A stretch of 64,000 nucleotides of DNA. It comes from Grammothele lineata (taxonomy: Eukaryota; Basidiomycota; Agaricomycetes; Polyporales; Polyporaceae). Below the pieces are notes generated by a model. The model ran no database searches. It was not told the DNA's origin and was given only the letters and a program-made list of their open reading frames with translations. Of this stretch, positions 44,298-56,400 are shown piece after piece (position 1 is the first letter of the stretch; each line of letters starts with the position of its first letter). Where the stretch lies: positions 40,824 to 104,823 of the forward strand of contig NDFF03000373.1 of NCBI GenBank assembly GCA_002150815.3. The letters run 5' to 3'. Made by a program: the position numbers and the translations under genes.

Positions 44298-46077
44298 TTA
44301 CGCGAAACACTTTTCGAAGTCGCCGTTGCCGTCGTTCCTCGCGTACGCCTGGCTCTCCACGAACGCATCCAGGGTGCACACCCCGTCGTCGCCCGCCCCG
44401 CAGAACTCGAGCGGCTGCAACGCGTCATTCACGAGCACCCGCAAGCTCTGCGTCCCACCGCACTCGAGCCGCTCCACGACCATCCGGGCCGAGAACGGCG
44501 TGATCTTCTCCGTGCGCCACGTCCTCGCGGGGTCCGGGCTCGTCGGGTCGAGCGGCGCAGACTGCTTGAAGAGGCCCATGGCGGAGAAGATCGCGACCAT
44601 CTCGTTGTCGTGTGAGAAGTCCGCGTAGAGCGCGCGCCCGAGCGGGAACGTCGCGGGGTCCGCGTCGAGCGTCGCGTTCGTCTGCGTGTGGTCGACGACG
44701 GAGGTGTTCGTGAGGCGCGCGAGGAGCTCGTTGATGTACCCCACGCCCTGCACGGGCCCGAGCGCCTGCCCGTAGCCGGTGCCGTAGAACTTGTCGAGGT
44801 CGCCGCTGTACATGAAGGGCGCGCTCGCGTTGAGCTCCTCGTAGATGTTGCAGAAGGGGCTGCGCTGCTCGTGCGCGACGGTGTCGAAGGGACACATGGT
44901 GAGGAGGTTGTAGGTGTCGGTGTCGGTGAGGTTCGCGCCGGGCGCGCCGGTGTTGAGGCGGGTGGTCATGGCCGGGGCGAACACCGCGAGCCACGCGTTG
45001 TCCTGGTCGTCCGAGTCCCCGGCGGAGGGGCACATGTTGTCGTCGAGTGTGTCGTTCCCGGCTTCCGAGATAACGACGGAGAGAGTGGGGACGAGACGCT
45101 GCGCGCTCGCGTCCGCGAACCCGGCCGTCCAGTTGGTCGCCGTTGCCACCACTCGATCAGAGCCTGAAGCTCTCACGAATAGGTTGTTGACATCGGTGAC
45201 GAGCGACGAGTAGCGTTCAAACGCCTGCTGGCCGGACTCGAACGACCTATTATGGCGCGTGTGGTCAGCACAAGAAATCAGGTGCCGCATCCGCCGACTT
45301 ACTGCGTAGCTCCGAGGGGTACAAGGAGATCCTGACCGAGATCGTAGGTATAGTCCGAAAGGAAAGAGAGGAGCGGGTCGGTGTAGTTGTCAACGCTCTG
45401 AAGCTTCCCAAGGGCTGTTTGAATGCGCTTCGCTGCGCCAGAGGTTGGGAAGCGAGCGCCGTGTCTTTGCAGCTATAATCCTCTCAGAAAGCCGACCCAC
45501 GTTCATAAGAGTTGCAAACTTACAATGTGCACCTATAGATCCATCAAACGCAAAGTCAGTCATGACTTCCGTAACGCGACTGAATAAAATATGAAAACAT
45601 GACCCAGGTCCTCGTGCACGCGACGCTCGTCTCTCGCCTTCCAACTCGGGCAGCACAGCTCCGTACGACAGGTACCCGAGTCTCTCCTCGGTGCGCGGGG
45701 AAGGAAAGCATCATGCAAAGAACCGAACATACCTGATCGATTTCGCACCCCGCCGGCGGCGACTGATACGTCCCCGCGGGGAAGTAGGGCGAGTACATGG
45801 ACCAGCTCTGCTGCACATCCTGTGACACACCCAGCGCGTCTCCATTATTCGTGGCCGCAAACGATGAGACGGAGTGGCCACGCGAGCCTTGTATTTGGGG
45901 CAGGACCGCGCCGTAGGCGTAGCAGACGTACGCGAGCGTTATCAGTCCGAGAAGCGCCATGGTCGCGGGCCGGCTTTGTAGTAGTCGAGAGTAGGGTAGC
46001 TTGCTATGGTATCGGCGCGCAGCGCGGTCGTTCACAAGCGGGAGCTGGTCAAAGGAGCGTCTAGAAGAGTCCTTCAT
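44298..46077 (-). CDS. Histidine acid phosphatase, phytase (PhyA-type)
   Basis: Releases phosphate from phytate and other organic phosphate esters, outside the cell or at its surface. Exons 46077-45733, 45532-45524 (a 9-base micro-exon, VHI), 45472-45303, 45246-44298; 490 residues. The catalytic LQRHGARFP motif (nucleophile His) is at about 45470-45445 and the FSHDNE proton-donor motif at about 44610. Cys residues typical of the family lie in CPFDT, ECGGT, EFCGAG and VCTLD. The start gives about 40 hydrophilic residues and then a hydrophobic run (ALLGLITLAYVCYAYGAVL), so it is either a type II anchored form or, from the internal Met at about 45957, a normal signal peptide. Convergent with F-box-like paralogue 4. 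Confidence 0.93.
45524..45532 (-). other. 9-base micro-exon of the phytase gene
   Basis: Between ctatag and gtaagt on the minus strand lies GTGCACATT (VHI). It joins EIDQ to LQRHGARFP and restores the usual QV-I-QRHGARFP spacing of phytases; skipping it would delete three residues just before the catalytic motif. Confidence 0.8.
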
Positions 46078-47097
46078 GAGCCAAGCTGAGGAGGGTAGGG
46101 GGAAGGAGAGGGAGAGGGAAAGACGTCGCGCGCGAAGAGGAAGTGCTCACTGGTGGAGTGTATAGGGACGATAGCGCCCGGTTTAGTTTTGGCAGTGCGC
46201 GCGCAGGCTGCTGAAGCACGTTCGTGGTGCGCGTCAGGCTTGGTGGACGCGAGGGCGGGGGCTCGTGGCTCTCGCGAGGCCGCGTTTTATAGCCTGCTCA
46301 CGCCGACCCAACGTGCGACGGGTCGCTGCTCGCGACGTCGCGTCCCGCCTGGTCGCGAGGGTTGCCGTATGAACCGTTCTGGCAGTGGATTCGGCGGCGC
46401 CGTCATGCGAACACTGGGCGCCTACCGACTTTTGGCTTGGCGTCAACTTGGCGTTGTGACTGGGGACGATCCTTGAATGCACGAGAAAGCTCAGGAACCT
46501 GTTCGTCCGAGGTTGAGAGACATTTGGAGTTTGCTCTTCTCAGTTACTTGGCTCTGTATGGCTAAGGTCCTGTCGAAGCATATGATATAGGGTCATGCAG
46601 TGGCTACTACGATATAGATGTCACGAATAAAGTGTAGAAGACGTAGCACCGGCAAATTCGGGATGCGTACCGGACACATTCTCGAAATTCTGTCGACCTG
46701 TGCCGCTTTCTCAAACTTGTTGGTAGAATAGAAACCAGGCGGGAAAAGAGAACAAGTCCCATGTGCACAGGTGCTGGCAAGTTGCAACAACGAACGTTCG
46801 GCGATGACTACTGATCGCCACGCCACAGGAGGCGAGTATGTATCGGAGGAGCGGATCAGGTCGATCGGGACTGGAGGAGCGCTTTTTGCCCCACAGTCGA
46901 CGAGAGTCGACGAGCCGCCGGGAACGCGCGCGGCTCAGTGCGGCATTACGTAGGAATTAGCTCCTGAAGCCGGCATATTACTCCCCCGGCACGTGTCTAT
47001 CGCCCCCGCGCTCGTGTGGGCAGTGCCCTTTGCATTCCGCATACACCCTGCAGGCCGGTTTCTCTGGCTTGTCTTCTACCACCGTTCACCTCCTACG
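46078..47097. other. Intergenic region between divergent phytase and the 47098 gene
   Basis: Two-way promoter region by position. No gene or clear motif beyond short random frames; purine-rich around 46085-46130, close to the phytase start. Confidence 0.5.
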
Positions 47098-48394
47098 ATG
47101 CCTGGACCAGCCGTCTACGTCGTTGCAGCCATCGGCACTGTTGCAGCTTCCGCTGCATTCTATCATGTACGTGAATCCTGCTTGCCATCCTTTCTGATTC
47201 ATCAGGACACTCACACGAGGTGGGCTCTAGTTTGTCTACGAGCCCCACATCGCCCCCAAGCTCGAGGCATTAGCACAGAACTTCCTCGACAATCGTAGAC
47301 GTAGGCGGCAACGGCAGCGAGGACCCATCCCTGCCGCGCCTGTGCGCCCTCGCCGCGGAAAGGACAGCTCGCGCAAGTCAGGCGATCGACCTGATAGTGA
47401 TCACGACGGTGACGAGAACCGCTCGCGCAGGTCAGGCGATGGCTCCGACAGTGATAACGACGGCGATGAGAACGGTCGGCGCAGGCCAGGCGATGACTCT
47501 GATGACCATGGCGCCGAGGGCAGCTCCATCGAGCTCGAATCGCTCGTGGCGAGGGAGCGTGATGAGTGGGGACGCTCGTCCAACGCATCTGGCCTTCGGC
47601 GTCGTAGGACTGCGGGGGCGATGGAGGAGGTACGTCGTCGTCTGCGCAGCGCGCTCACGCCATCGACTGACTGCGCGCGCCTCACGCAGTCGTCCGGTTC
47701 CCTGCCCCTCCTAGACATCACCCCGACGCACGTTTTGTTCGATACCTCCTCCCCGCCGTCCCCTTCAGCGCACTCGGGAGCGTCCCTGTCTACGGAAAAC
47801 AGCCCGGCACACCCCGCCCTCGGCCTCTCCGCGCCCCGTTCCGCGCCTCTGCCGCCATTCCCTCAGGTAATGTCCCCCCGGCTTCCCACCCCCGTATCAG
47901 ACCAATTCCCCTCTCCCCGCCTCATGACACCGACGTCTCTTTCCTCCGATCTCTCCCCCCTGTCTCCCCCTCGACTCACCCCGGACCTGGGCGCATCCCA
48001 CCTCACGTCCGCCTCCGCATACAACACACCCCTCGGCGGCTCCATGCTCTCCGAGGCCGACCGCGCGCCCGAAGTCGTCCTCTCAATCCCAAGCACGCGC
48101 ATACACTCACCCTTCTCGGACGTGCACGCCGCCGAGGTGCGCTCTCCGACGCTCTCTAGCCCGGAGCACGTCTCGCGCGCGCACTCGCCGAGCGTCGCGT
48201 CCGACCTCACGCTCGACTCGGACGACGACTTCGACGTGCTCTCGCCCCGCTCGGGCATGTTCAGCCCGAGCCTGAGTCTGCACAGCCGCGGCCCGCCGAG
48301 CGACGGCGACCCGTTTGAAGTCGGGAGCCAGTACGGCGGGAGCGAGGCGGAGTCGTGGGCGAGCGTCGGCCGGCGGTCGCCGACGGAGTTCTGA
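47098..48394 (+). CDS. Hypothetical N-terminally anchored, low-complexity protein
   Basis: Two exons, 47098-47166 and 47231-48394, in phase, 410 residues. Residues about 4-22 form one membrane or signal-anchor segment (PAVYVVAAIGTVAASAAFY), followed by FVYEPHIAPKLEALAQNF and a strongly basic patch (DNRRRRRQRQR), which would leave the rest in the cytosol. Then come 18-residue acidic repeats (unit like RRSGDGSDSDNDGDENGR; DNA repeat 54 bp at 47372-47479 plus a partial copy), and a long Ser/Pro-rich, probably disordered tail ending RRSPTEF. No known domain. Conserved start context and clean intron support a real gene. Confidence 0.8.
47372..47515 (+). repeat. 54-bp tandem repeat inside the 47098 gene
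   Basis: Two full units (47372-47425, 47426-47479) and a partial third. The length is a multiple of three, so copy-number change would keep the frame. Confidence 0.85.
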
Positions 48395-48841
48395 TCAAGG
48401 ATCCTCGGTGGGTCCTGTGCGGTGTTCTGCGCCCACGGTTACCAGCTGTCGATGTTCGTCGTCTGGTTGTATCATTTTCGTCCTCTCTCTCTCTGAATCG
48501 GTTCTCGTCCTGTGGATCCCCTGTAATAGTCCCCCCTGTCCATCTCACGCGCCGTTTTTCTGTGGAACCTGTAGTCAATAACGAACTCCAATGTACATTG
48601 CTCTAGATGTCCCGTCGCAACGCTTTCTATACACGAGATTGAAGGCGTTACGTCTGCAATCAAGCCGTAGTGAAGGTGTCAAAGCGCGCGAGTATATGTG
48701 GTGACGTCAGCGGGGTGTCCAGCGCTACCCCGGACTCGGCACGCCGGGCTGCGCACTTTGCCGGACGGCGTTTGCAAGCGATGCACTTGAAGTTGGAACT
48801 CAGTCCAGCACAACGACGAAGCTTGCGACCGTACCATATCG
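48395..48841. other. Intergenic region
   Basis: 3' end of the 47098 gene and promoter of the Nudix gene. No gene seen. Confidence 0.5.
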
Positions 48842-50242
48842 TTGCACCCAGCATCAAACTCACATATCCGGATACTCACACGACTTCACTCAGCGCGGTA
48901 TTGTACGAACCAGATGGCTACAAAACGGAGGAATAGCAGCGGCCTGAGATTGCTACAATTCCATCGCCCCGTGTTTGATCTGAACAGAGCCTCAATACCA
49001 CAACTGACTCCAGAGTCGAGGAGGTAAGTTCAACGTCTTACATCACTGAATAATCGGTCAAGCCCAACACGGCACAGATGTATACAGACGCTAGCTGCGT
49101 ATCGGCGACCAAAGTCGCAGCTCAGGTATCCGAAGTCGAGGAGCGCGGCTGTTCTCATCGCGCTCTTCGTTGGACGGATGGGGGACATTTACGTTCTTTT
49201 GAGCAAGTAAGTGGTACCCATACGTTTTGCTATGTTTCACAGGAGCTGACGTTGCTTGACTGTAGGAGAGCATCCCACTTGCGCACGTATGCAGGTGACA
49301 CTGCGCTGCCAGGTGGCAAGTGGGAGCCACGCGACAAGAGCATCGAATGGACGGCGGTGAGGCATCCAATGCGGCGTCTACCTATACCGCATCTGACTGT
49401 CACTCATAGAGGCGAGAAGCATTCGAAGAGGTGAGGTTTTCGACGACTTCTGCTGACGCTCGCTGAACGTCGTAGATCGGCTTGCCGTTAGACTACAAGA
49501 AAGTGCCGACGCTTTGCATTCTTCCACCACATCTAGCAGGCAACAAGCTGATTGTTACTCCGTGTGTACCATTTTGTAGACGCTGTGTCTACGAATACAG
49601 TGTTGATTGCCATGGCCAGTGTGGTTGTACTCATCCTTGACAATACGCTGAAGGTATGCAGAAGTAGTTCTTGAAACGCATCCTCTACTAATCGCAGCCA
49701 TAGCCAATATTGAATCAGGCAGAGGTCGCATCACTCTTCTCTCACCCTCTCAAGTCCTTGTTATCCTCCGAACCTCCGTTTGCCGCGACGGAGCCCGAGA
49801 TGCTCGAAGTTCAATACCACACATACTCTGACTACACATCGACTACAGCTCCAGGAAAGACGCGCATGCACAACTTCCTCACTGGTAGGGAAGCAGGAGG
49901 GACTAAACCCATCTTCGGGCTTACCGCGTACGTCTCCTATCCTGACTCTCCTCGAGCGGACTCTGCTTATCGTGCTTCACACACAGTTCGATCCTCATCG
50001 AGGTCGCCAAGGTCGGGTACGGGCGCGAGCCCGACTTCGATGCGTACGCACCGGACCAGCCGAGCATGGAGCAGCGGATCGCGCACGCGCTCCGGCACGA
50101 CCCCGTCTTCCGGGAGGCCGAGCTCGCAGAGGGCATCGACCCGGACAAGACGCCCGAGCCTGCGAGTCTCTCGGGCTCAGGGAGGAAAGAGAAGAAGCGC
50201 GGCGAACGCGGGGCTCGGGTGCGGGTGCGGGCGAAGCTCTGA
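48842..50242 (+). CDS. Nudix hydrolase, coenzyme A diphosphatase (PCD1/NUDT7-like)
   Basis: Splits coenzyme A and acyl-CoA at the diphosphate to give phosphopantetheine and 3',5'-ADP, usually in peroxisomes. Exons 48842-49023, 49078-49206, 49266-49356, 49410-49430, 49476-49561, 49620-49653, 49704-49927, 49987-50242. From the first ATG this is 340 residues, from the in-frame ATG at 48914 it is 316. The Nudix box is spread over three exons: GGKWEPRD, then ARREAFEE on a 21-base exon, then IGLPLDY, giving the REAFEEIG core. Downstream NQAEVASLFSHPLKSLL is typical of this subfamily. The longer start adds HIRILTRLHSARY, which could target mitochondria. The C-terminus (VRAKL) resembles a peroxisomal PTS1-like tripeptide only weakly (AKL). 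Confidence 0.92.
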
Positions 50243-50897
50243 GGCGTATGGGACCGCTTCGGCGTCCGAGTGCGGCGAGGGTGTGCGGGCTCCGGACGTC
50301 CGTTCATTCATCTTGGGTTGGGCTTCGCGCCGTGTATGAATGCCGCATATCGTCCATTAATGTTGTACCCCGGTGCTGGTTGAATGCGCTACGACGCCCG
50401 GTCCGAAGCGTTCCACTTATGAAACCTGAAGTTTGAAGTGCTGTTGACGTCTCCGCCACGCGCTGTTCTGGTCGTGACGTGATGGGCCGTGGTCTTCAGC
50501 CTCAAGTGAGTGGCCCCATGATTTTTGTTAAGTAAGTTAGACAGGATTGAAATGGTTCCCAGAGCAACACGAACGGCCATAAGTTTGTTGTGACTGGTCG
50601 TGGCCCGGGATGCGTGAGTGTCGAGCGGAGGCTCGTCCGAGACCGCGCGTCGGCGGGGCGGTACGCGGGACCAAAATGGCTGCGGGGCTTAGGTAAGCAC
50701 GCCTCGCAGTGTCCACGCCACAATTGGGTGCAACGATGCGACGACCGAGCCCGCGCTGAAAGGCTTCCCCCGTCTCTCATCTCCCGTTCCCCCACTTCCC
50801 TCCGCACGCCTTCCTACTTCTCCCGCACTCATCTCCTCCCTCTCGAGGCCCTGACTCTAACGAGGAAATACGACCATTCACGACATAGACGTCTCAC
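50243..50897. other. Intergenic region
   Basis: No gene recognised. A pyrimidine-rich stretch at about 50770-50850 precedes the 50898 start and is a likely promoter landmark. Confidence 0.5.
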
Positions 50898-52524
50898 ATG
50901 CCACAAGTCTACCGCCGTCATTCGGACTACACCCCTCGCCCGTCTCTCGTCCCCCGCCGGCGCTCAGCCCTGCCCCCTCCGCAGCCAACCGACGCAGACG
51001 ACTCGATCGTGCTCGCAGACCTCGTCCGTACCGGAGAAGCATCCCGCCTACGCCGACGTGGTGCCATGCGCATTGACCATACCGGGGCCGGCACTGGGGC
51101 GGGGGTTGGAGCGGGCGCCCCGCCTGCGCGGAGGAGCTCGTATGCGCCGCCCCCTACCGTCGTGCGCCCCGTTGTCGTCGAGCCATCTTCACGCACGTCC
51201 AGCCCGGAGCGCCGCTTTGTAGCCGGGCTGGAGCAGCAAGACGAGGACGGCGCGGACGAATACACATATACCTCAGGCCCGCCAAATTGGAGCGACTGGA
51301 GACCGCCGGCGGCAAGGACGGAGAGGCGGAGTGGGGAGGTAGAGATACTCAGCGAGGGCGCGGGTCAGCCGTATGTGCTGTACTGCGGCGGGGAGGAGGC
51401 AGGGTTGGCCGCAGAGGAGGAGGATACGTGGGCGCGGGAGCCGCCGAGAAGGTTCCGGCCGGCGCTGTTCCCGTCGTGCGCCCCTCAATCTCCGGCGAGT
51501 TCGTCAACGCCAGCACCGAGCAGGCCCGCGAGACGGACGAACGGGTGCGGAGCGCTCATCCACGTGCGAGCATACCCTCAGAGTCCGCGTGGGGTGTGGA
51601 TGGCGAAGGAGGGCGCGGCGGACGCGGTTGTGAGTCTTGCGGCGGAATATTGTGATCACCCGGCAATGGACAAGATGTTGCGGAGTGCATGTGGATGCGT
51701 CCGAGAGGGTATCGGGTGTGCAGTCTGGTACGTCCCATTCCTCGTTCGTGCGCCTCGTCTTGCGTGCTGACAGTCTGGACCTTCGTGATTGTTACAGCGG
51801 AAACACGCTTGGGACGCGCTATGTACCCTGTCAGGCCGCATCGGAGAGCATATTCTACCCTACCCCTAGTGGCTCCGCCGCACCGACGCCATCAAGATCT
51901 CCTCGCCCGTTCGGCCCAAATTACTGGAATGCTCGCCCCTCTCCTCGCCCCCATACACCCACGCACAGTCGGTCATCATCCTCCGCAAGCTCGTCGCGCG
52001 GTATCCCAAGTCCGTACTATACCTTCTTCGCTGACCGCGTCACGGCTTCCCCACCGAGTGAGGGAAACTCAAGTTCCCCCTCCCGCGCGCCCGTGCTGGC
52101 GCCTCCCACGCTGGCGGAATCTCGCCGGGTCGAGAGTAGACCAGGGTCCCCGGAGAACGACTACGGCTACCGGTGGACGGCCTCCCCTGCACCGCTGTCC
52201 ACGCCGCTCCCCGTCATGCCTCCGAGTGCGGACCCCATCTCCGCCCCTGGCCCGTCGTCCGGCGTGAACCCGGGTCCCGCGCCGCTCTCGCCCGTCTTTG
52301 CCACACCCCCTCTCCCGCCCGCGGGACGCAGCAGTCGCGGTCAGCTGCGCCCAGCGTCCAGTTCGATGAGGGAGTCGCGCTTGGTGGGGCTTGAGCTGGA
52401 GCTGCCGCTGAGGATAGGCACGCCTACCGGGGAGGCGGGCCTCGACCCGGACGGCGTGCCGCTTGGCGAATTGGAAGAGCCGAGCTCACCCGACAAGGAG
52501 ACGGTTGCGTGGCCGGGTCGGTGA
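50898..52524 (+). CDS. Hypothetical protein with a Cys-rich CGC...CxxCGN motif
   Basis: Two exons, 50898-51727 and 51798-52524, in phase, 518 residues. The outer parts are Pro/Ser/Arg-rich and probably disordered. In the centre (residues about 262-290) is a compact cysteine motif ACGCVREGIGCAVCGNTLG followed by TRYVPC, whose spacing suggests metal binding; the intron splits the Cys codon of CGN. Such a motif recurs in uncharacterised basidiomycete proteins as far as I recall, but I know no function. The start MPQVYRRHSDYTPRP follows a long pyrimidine-rich leader. Not a RING or GATA finger by spacing. Confidence 0.8.
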
Positions 52525-53443
52525 GGCTTTCATTCGCCTCTCGGCTGGGAAACTGCTGGCGTCAGGACGTCGGACGGTCGGACGGTCGGTATGCGGGCTG
52601 CCGCATGCGGTCCATCCTTGCATTACAAGGGCGAAGGGGACCTGCGGCCGCCGTTTTCTTCCTTTTCACTTCCGCCCGCGCAGTGTTCGTCGTGATCATA
52701 CGTCAGGCGAGTGAGCTACCGGGTGGCGAGGGGGCGCTTTCTGGGTTGCGTCCCTCACATTGGGATTTCGCAGGTCGGACATCGTACTGTGATATATATA
52801 TGTTACTCGTCTGTCTTACGTTTTATATCTCGTCGTATTTTGCTGCTGTTAGACTATATGTGTACTCGCCCTTATTTCCCTCTTCCTCGCTCCCATCGTC
52901 TTTCTCCCCATCATCTCACTCATCTACCCCCTTATTCCTCGCTTGCTGCCTCCTCATATATGCTCTCCCTCCTGCTTCTCCTCGCATCCTACTCGTAGCT
53001 TACGCACTGCCGCTAAGCCCGTCTCATCTGTACTATATTTACCCTGCAATCGCATCCCGGTGGATTTCCCCGCGCCTTTTCGAGCCATCACGCTGAGGTG
53101 GCAGTGCTGTGTGCGATATGCGTTGGCACTGCAGGGTCTTTTTCTGCAGGCCTTTTCTCCACTTCCCAGCGCTGGCGCCCTGGCCGTCGCCGCACTCAAT
53201 CCCGGATGCAGACGACGGGCTGGGATCGCCGCGAGTTCGACTTCGTGGTATCTTATCTTCTGGGTCCTCTTTTCACGTCTGACCACGACCACCACGAACC
53301 CGGCACTTGCGGTACGCTGTCTGTCTGCTGCAACGAAAGTGAACCAAGGCGCGTCGTCGAGCTCACAAGCACACCTTTGTAGATTGTTTCTGGCGTCCTT
53401 CGCGCCGAGGTGTCGACGGCTTGTACTTTTTGGACCATCTAAG
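52525..53443. other. Intergenic region with long pyrimidine-rich leader
   Basis: Upstream region of ABC transporter B. 52860-53000 is a CT-rich stretch; the open frame running through it (from 52943) has no family support before the transporter ATG at 53444. Confidence 0.5.
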
Positions 53444-56400
53444 ATGATCTGGACGGTGAACGAGTATGTGGGCCCACCGACGATTCCCTCTCTACGTCCT
53501 GAAAACCTTTTTTCTAGGCCGTCATTCCGCGAAAAGTTCGATTCGCTGTCGATCCCGTTATGGGCGACTGCCGCGTCAGCTTGCGTACTCGTCTTTCAGA
53601 TCGTTGCCCATTTGCGCCTTTCTGCGAAGCCGGAGCGCAATGCAGCTGAGCAGGACAGTGCTAGGATGACCTGTTCTGATGGCGGACGGGAGCGATCCTC
53701 CACAGATCGTCTTGTCTCGCGACGGAACGGCACATTTCCGTACCATCTCGGCAGGCTCGGTTTGTGTATCGTCCTATTCTTGTTGCAGGCGTCCCAGCTC
53801 TTCCAAAAGCACCATGCTGTGTCGTGGAACGTCTTTGGCCTACCTATCATCTATGTGCGTAGCCACAATATTGCCGTCGCGAGTTTTTTGTCTGATGAGG
53901 TCTCGCTTCCAGGGATACTCATCGTGCTTAGCGGTGGCTGCGCTGCTATTCAGAAACCCCGTAAGTCGCTGCGTGGCTCGGCACCTCGCTGTGGTCCTGC
54001 TGGTGACATGGGGGGTGTTCATGTACCGCGACGTATGGCCTCTCGCGACGTATGTTCTGAAACCACTGGATGCGGAGGAGGGTCCGCTGTTATGGGCGAA
54101 GATTGTGCTCCTCACATTGGCAGCGGTGGTAATTCCCATCATCATGCCTCGCGTCTTTGAACCCACGGATCCCAATGTATGCACCAATTTGTTCTTCTAC
54201 TAGGCGTTCTCACTCATCACGTGTTTTCCAGGACGCTACAAGCTTGCCGAGTCCGGAGCAGACTGCCTCCTTGTTCTCGCTCGCGACGTATTCGTTCCTT
54301 GATGGGTTGGTGTGGAAGGCATCTAAGCTATCGCATCTCCCCGTCAAGGAGCTGCCCCCACTCGCAGACTATGCACGCACTGCGAAGTTGGTGGAGAGCT
54401 TTCCTGTTGAGTTTTTTTTCCATTTCCGTTGGAAGCCAGATTCTTAACCGAATCTTCAGCACTTGGATCCGCTTCTCTTGAAGAAACGGAGGAACATCTT
54501 CTTTGGCCTTATGAAGGTTTTCGGTGCGCGTCGATCTCTCCTTACTGCGATTCACGCTCACTGTTCCCAAAACTCACGCAGGTAACGAGTACCTGATTCT
54601 ACTTGGTCTGCTCGCCCTACGCGTTCGTTTTTTGTATTGCAGTTCCGGTTCCTTGCTCACGGAGTCCACAGATATGCTTCAGGTTCGCAGCCCCCGTCGG
54701 TATATTCAAGCTACTCGAGTAAGTTGCCCTGTTCCGCAGACCTGTAGCGTTTGCATAATCGCCATCTAGGTACCTAGAAACACGCGGGGAAGGAGCCACC
54801 GTCCGCCCTTGGATTTGGATTGTGTGGCTATTCTTTGGGCCGGTGTTCAGCACGATGTCCATGCAGTCTTATATGTTCATCTTAGTAGGTTGAACATCTT
54901 GACTTGCAGCCTCCCCGCGACGCTGATGCACCAGAGTAGACTCGGATGCTTCTCCAAGCGCAGGCGATGCTCACCCAGCTCGTGTTCACTCACTCATTAC
55001 GCGTTCGCGCCACGGCACACACTAGCCGCGGATCCGAACCGGCGGCGGACGCGAATTCGTCAAAGAAGTCGTCGCGTGTCCAAAACAACGCAGCCAGTAA
55101 GGTCTACACCCTTGCCACGAATGACGTGAATAATATCAATGAGGGGCGGGAGTTCCTGCAAGTCGGTACGTTCAGGGCTACTTATCCTGCTCGGACGGTG
55201 ACCGTTTTCCCTTTCCCGTGCGTTAACGACGTCTCGTAGTGTTTTATACCCCTGTTCAAATCGGCTTAAGCATGTTTTTTCTATACTCGATTCTTGGCTG
55301 GAGGTATGGGCACCGTGATATCCATCCCTGTCGTTCCGCGATAACAAATCCTACTAGCGCATTTGTTGGTCTGGCGACCATCCTCATCTTGATGCCTGTA
55401 CCAGCTTATGTATCCAAGTTCTTGCGCAAGATTCAAGCGGAGAAGATGAGAAAGGTAGCACAGTCCTTTGTTTGATGTCGATGACTTAAGCTCACCACTC
55501 GTATCTTTTAATAGATCGACGCTCGCGTCGAAATGGTCACAGAAGGCGAGGGCTCATTTCATCGTGTCCTCGTTCGTTGCCGCTGACTGACGACGCAGTC
55601 ATGACGGCAATACGAATGATCAAAATGTTCGCCTGGGAAAGGCGCACCTCGCAGCAACTTGACGAAAAGCGTAAAGAAGAGCTCGTCTATTTACGAAAGT
55701 TCAAGCTTCTAGCGATGGTAACAGGAAATCTGAAGTATATCATTCCCTTGACAATGATATCTGTATAGAAGCTGATAGCGATTCTAGCCATACAATCCCT
55801 GTGTTCACGATGATGGCTACATTCTTCGCATACGTACGTGGTGTCTACCTGATGCATAACTCGAGCTGACCCTCTCCTTAGACAGTGCTTATGGGCGAAA
55901 GTCTCACAGGTACGTGTCCATTCCAACGCGACATGAGCGTGCTAACGCATTTGTATTCAGCATCCAGAGTGTTCTCGGCGATCTCGAGTCAGTTTCTTCC
56001 GTGCCATGTTTTGAGGGTTTTTGATAATGACTGCGCCTAGTGTTCGACATGATGCGCGAACAACTGACAGGTCTATTCCGCCTTCTTCCCATCATGATTC
56101 AAGGTCAGTGTTTCGTTAAGCGAGCGTTGCATTCTTGACCACATCTAATTTTCTCGTGCATTAGCCAAAGTGTCGTTGGATAGGGTGACCGACTTTCTGT
56201 ACGATGTGCGTAGCAACAAACATGCCTCGCATGCGGTACTAACTGCGGGATCTCCATTAGACGGAATTGCTCGACGAGTATAGCGATCAAGACGTGTCCG
56301 TCGAATTCAACTCGACCAACGACGACGTGATCGGGATACGAAACGCAAGTTTCACTTGGTCCGCCCACAACGATCCCCTGGCCTCTCGGTCCTTCACCCT

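Noticed and set aside
44688..45167. 159-codon plus-strand frame
   Set aside because: Antisense of the phytase exon, Val/Gly/Glu-rich reflection of the coding strand.
52943..53443. Upstream coding extension of transporter B
   Set aside because: Low-complexity CT-rich sequence without family similarity; the ATG at 53444 matches the expected N-terminal region.
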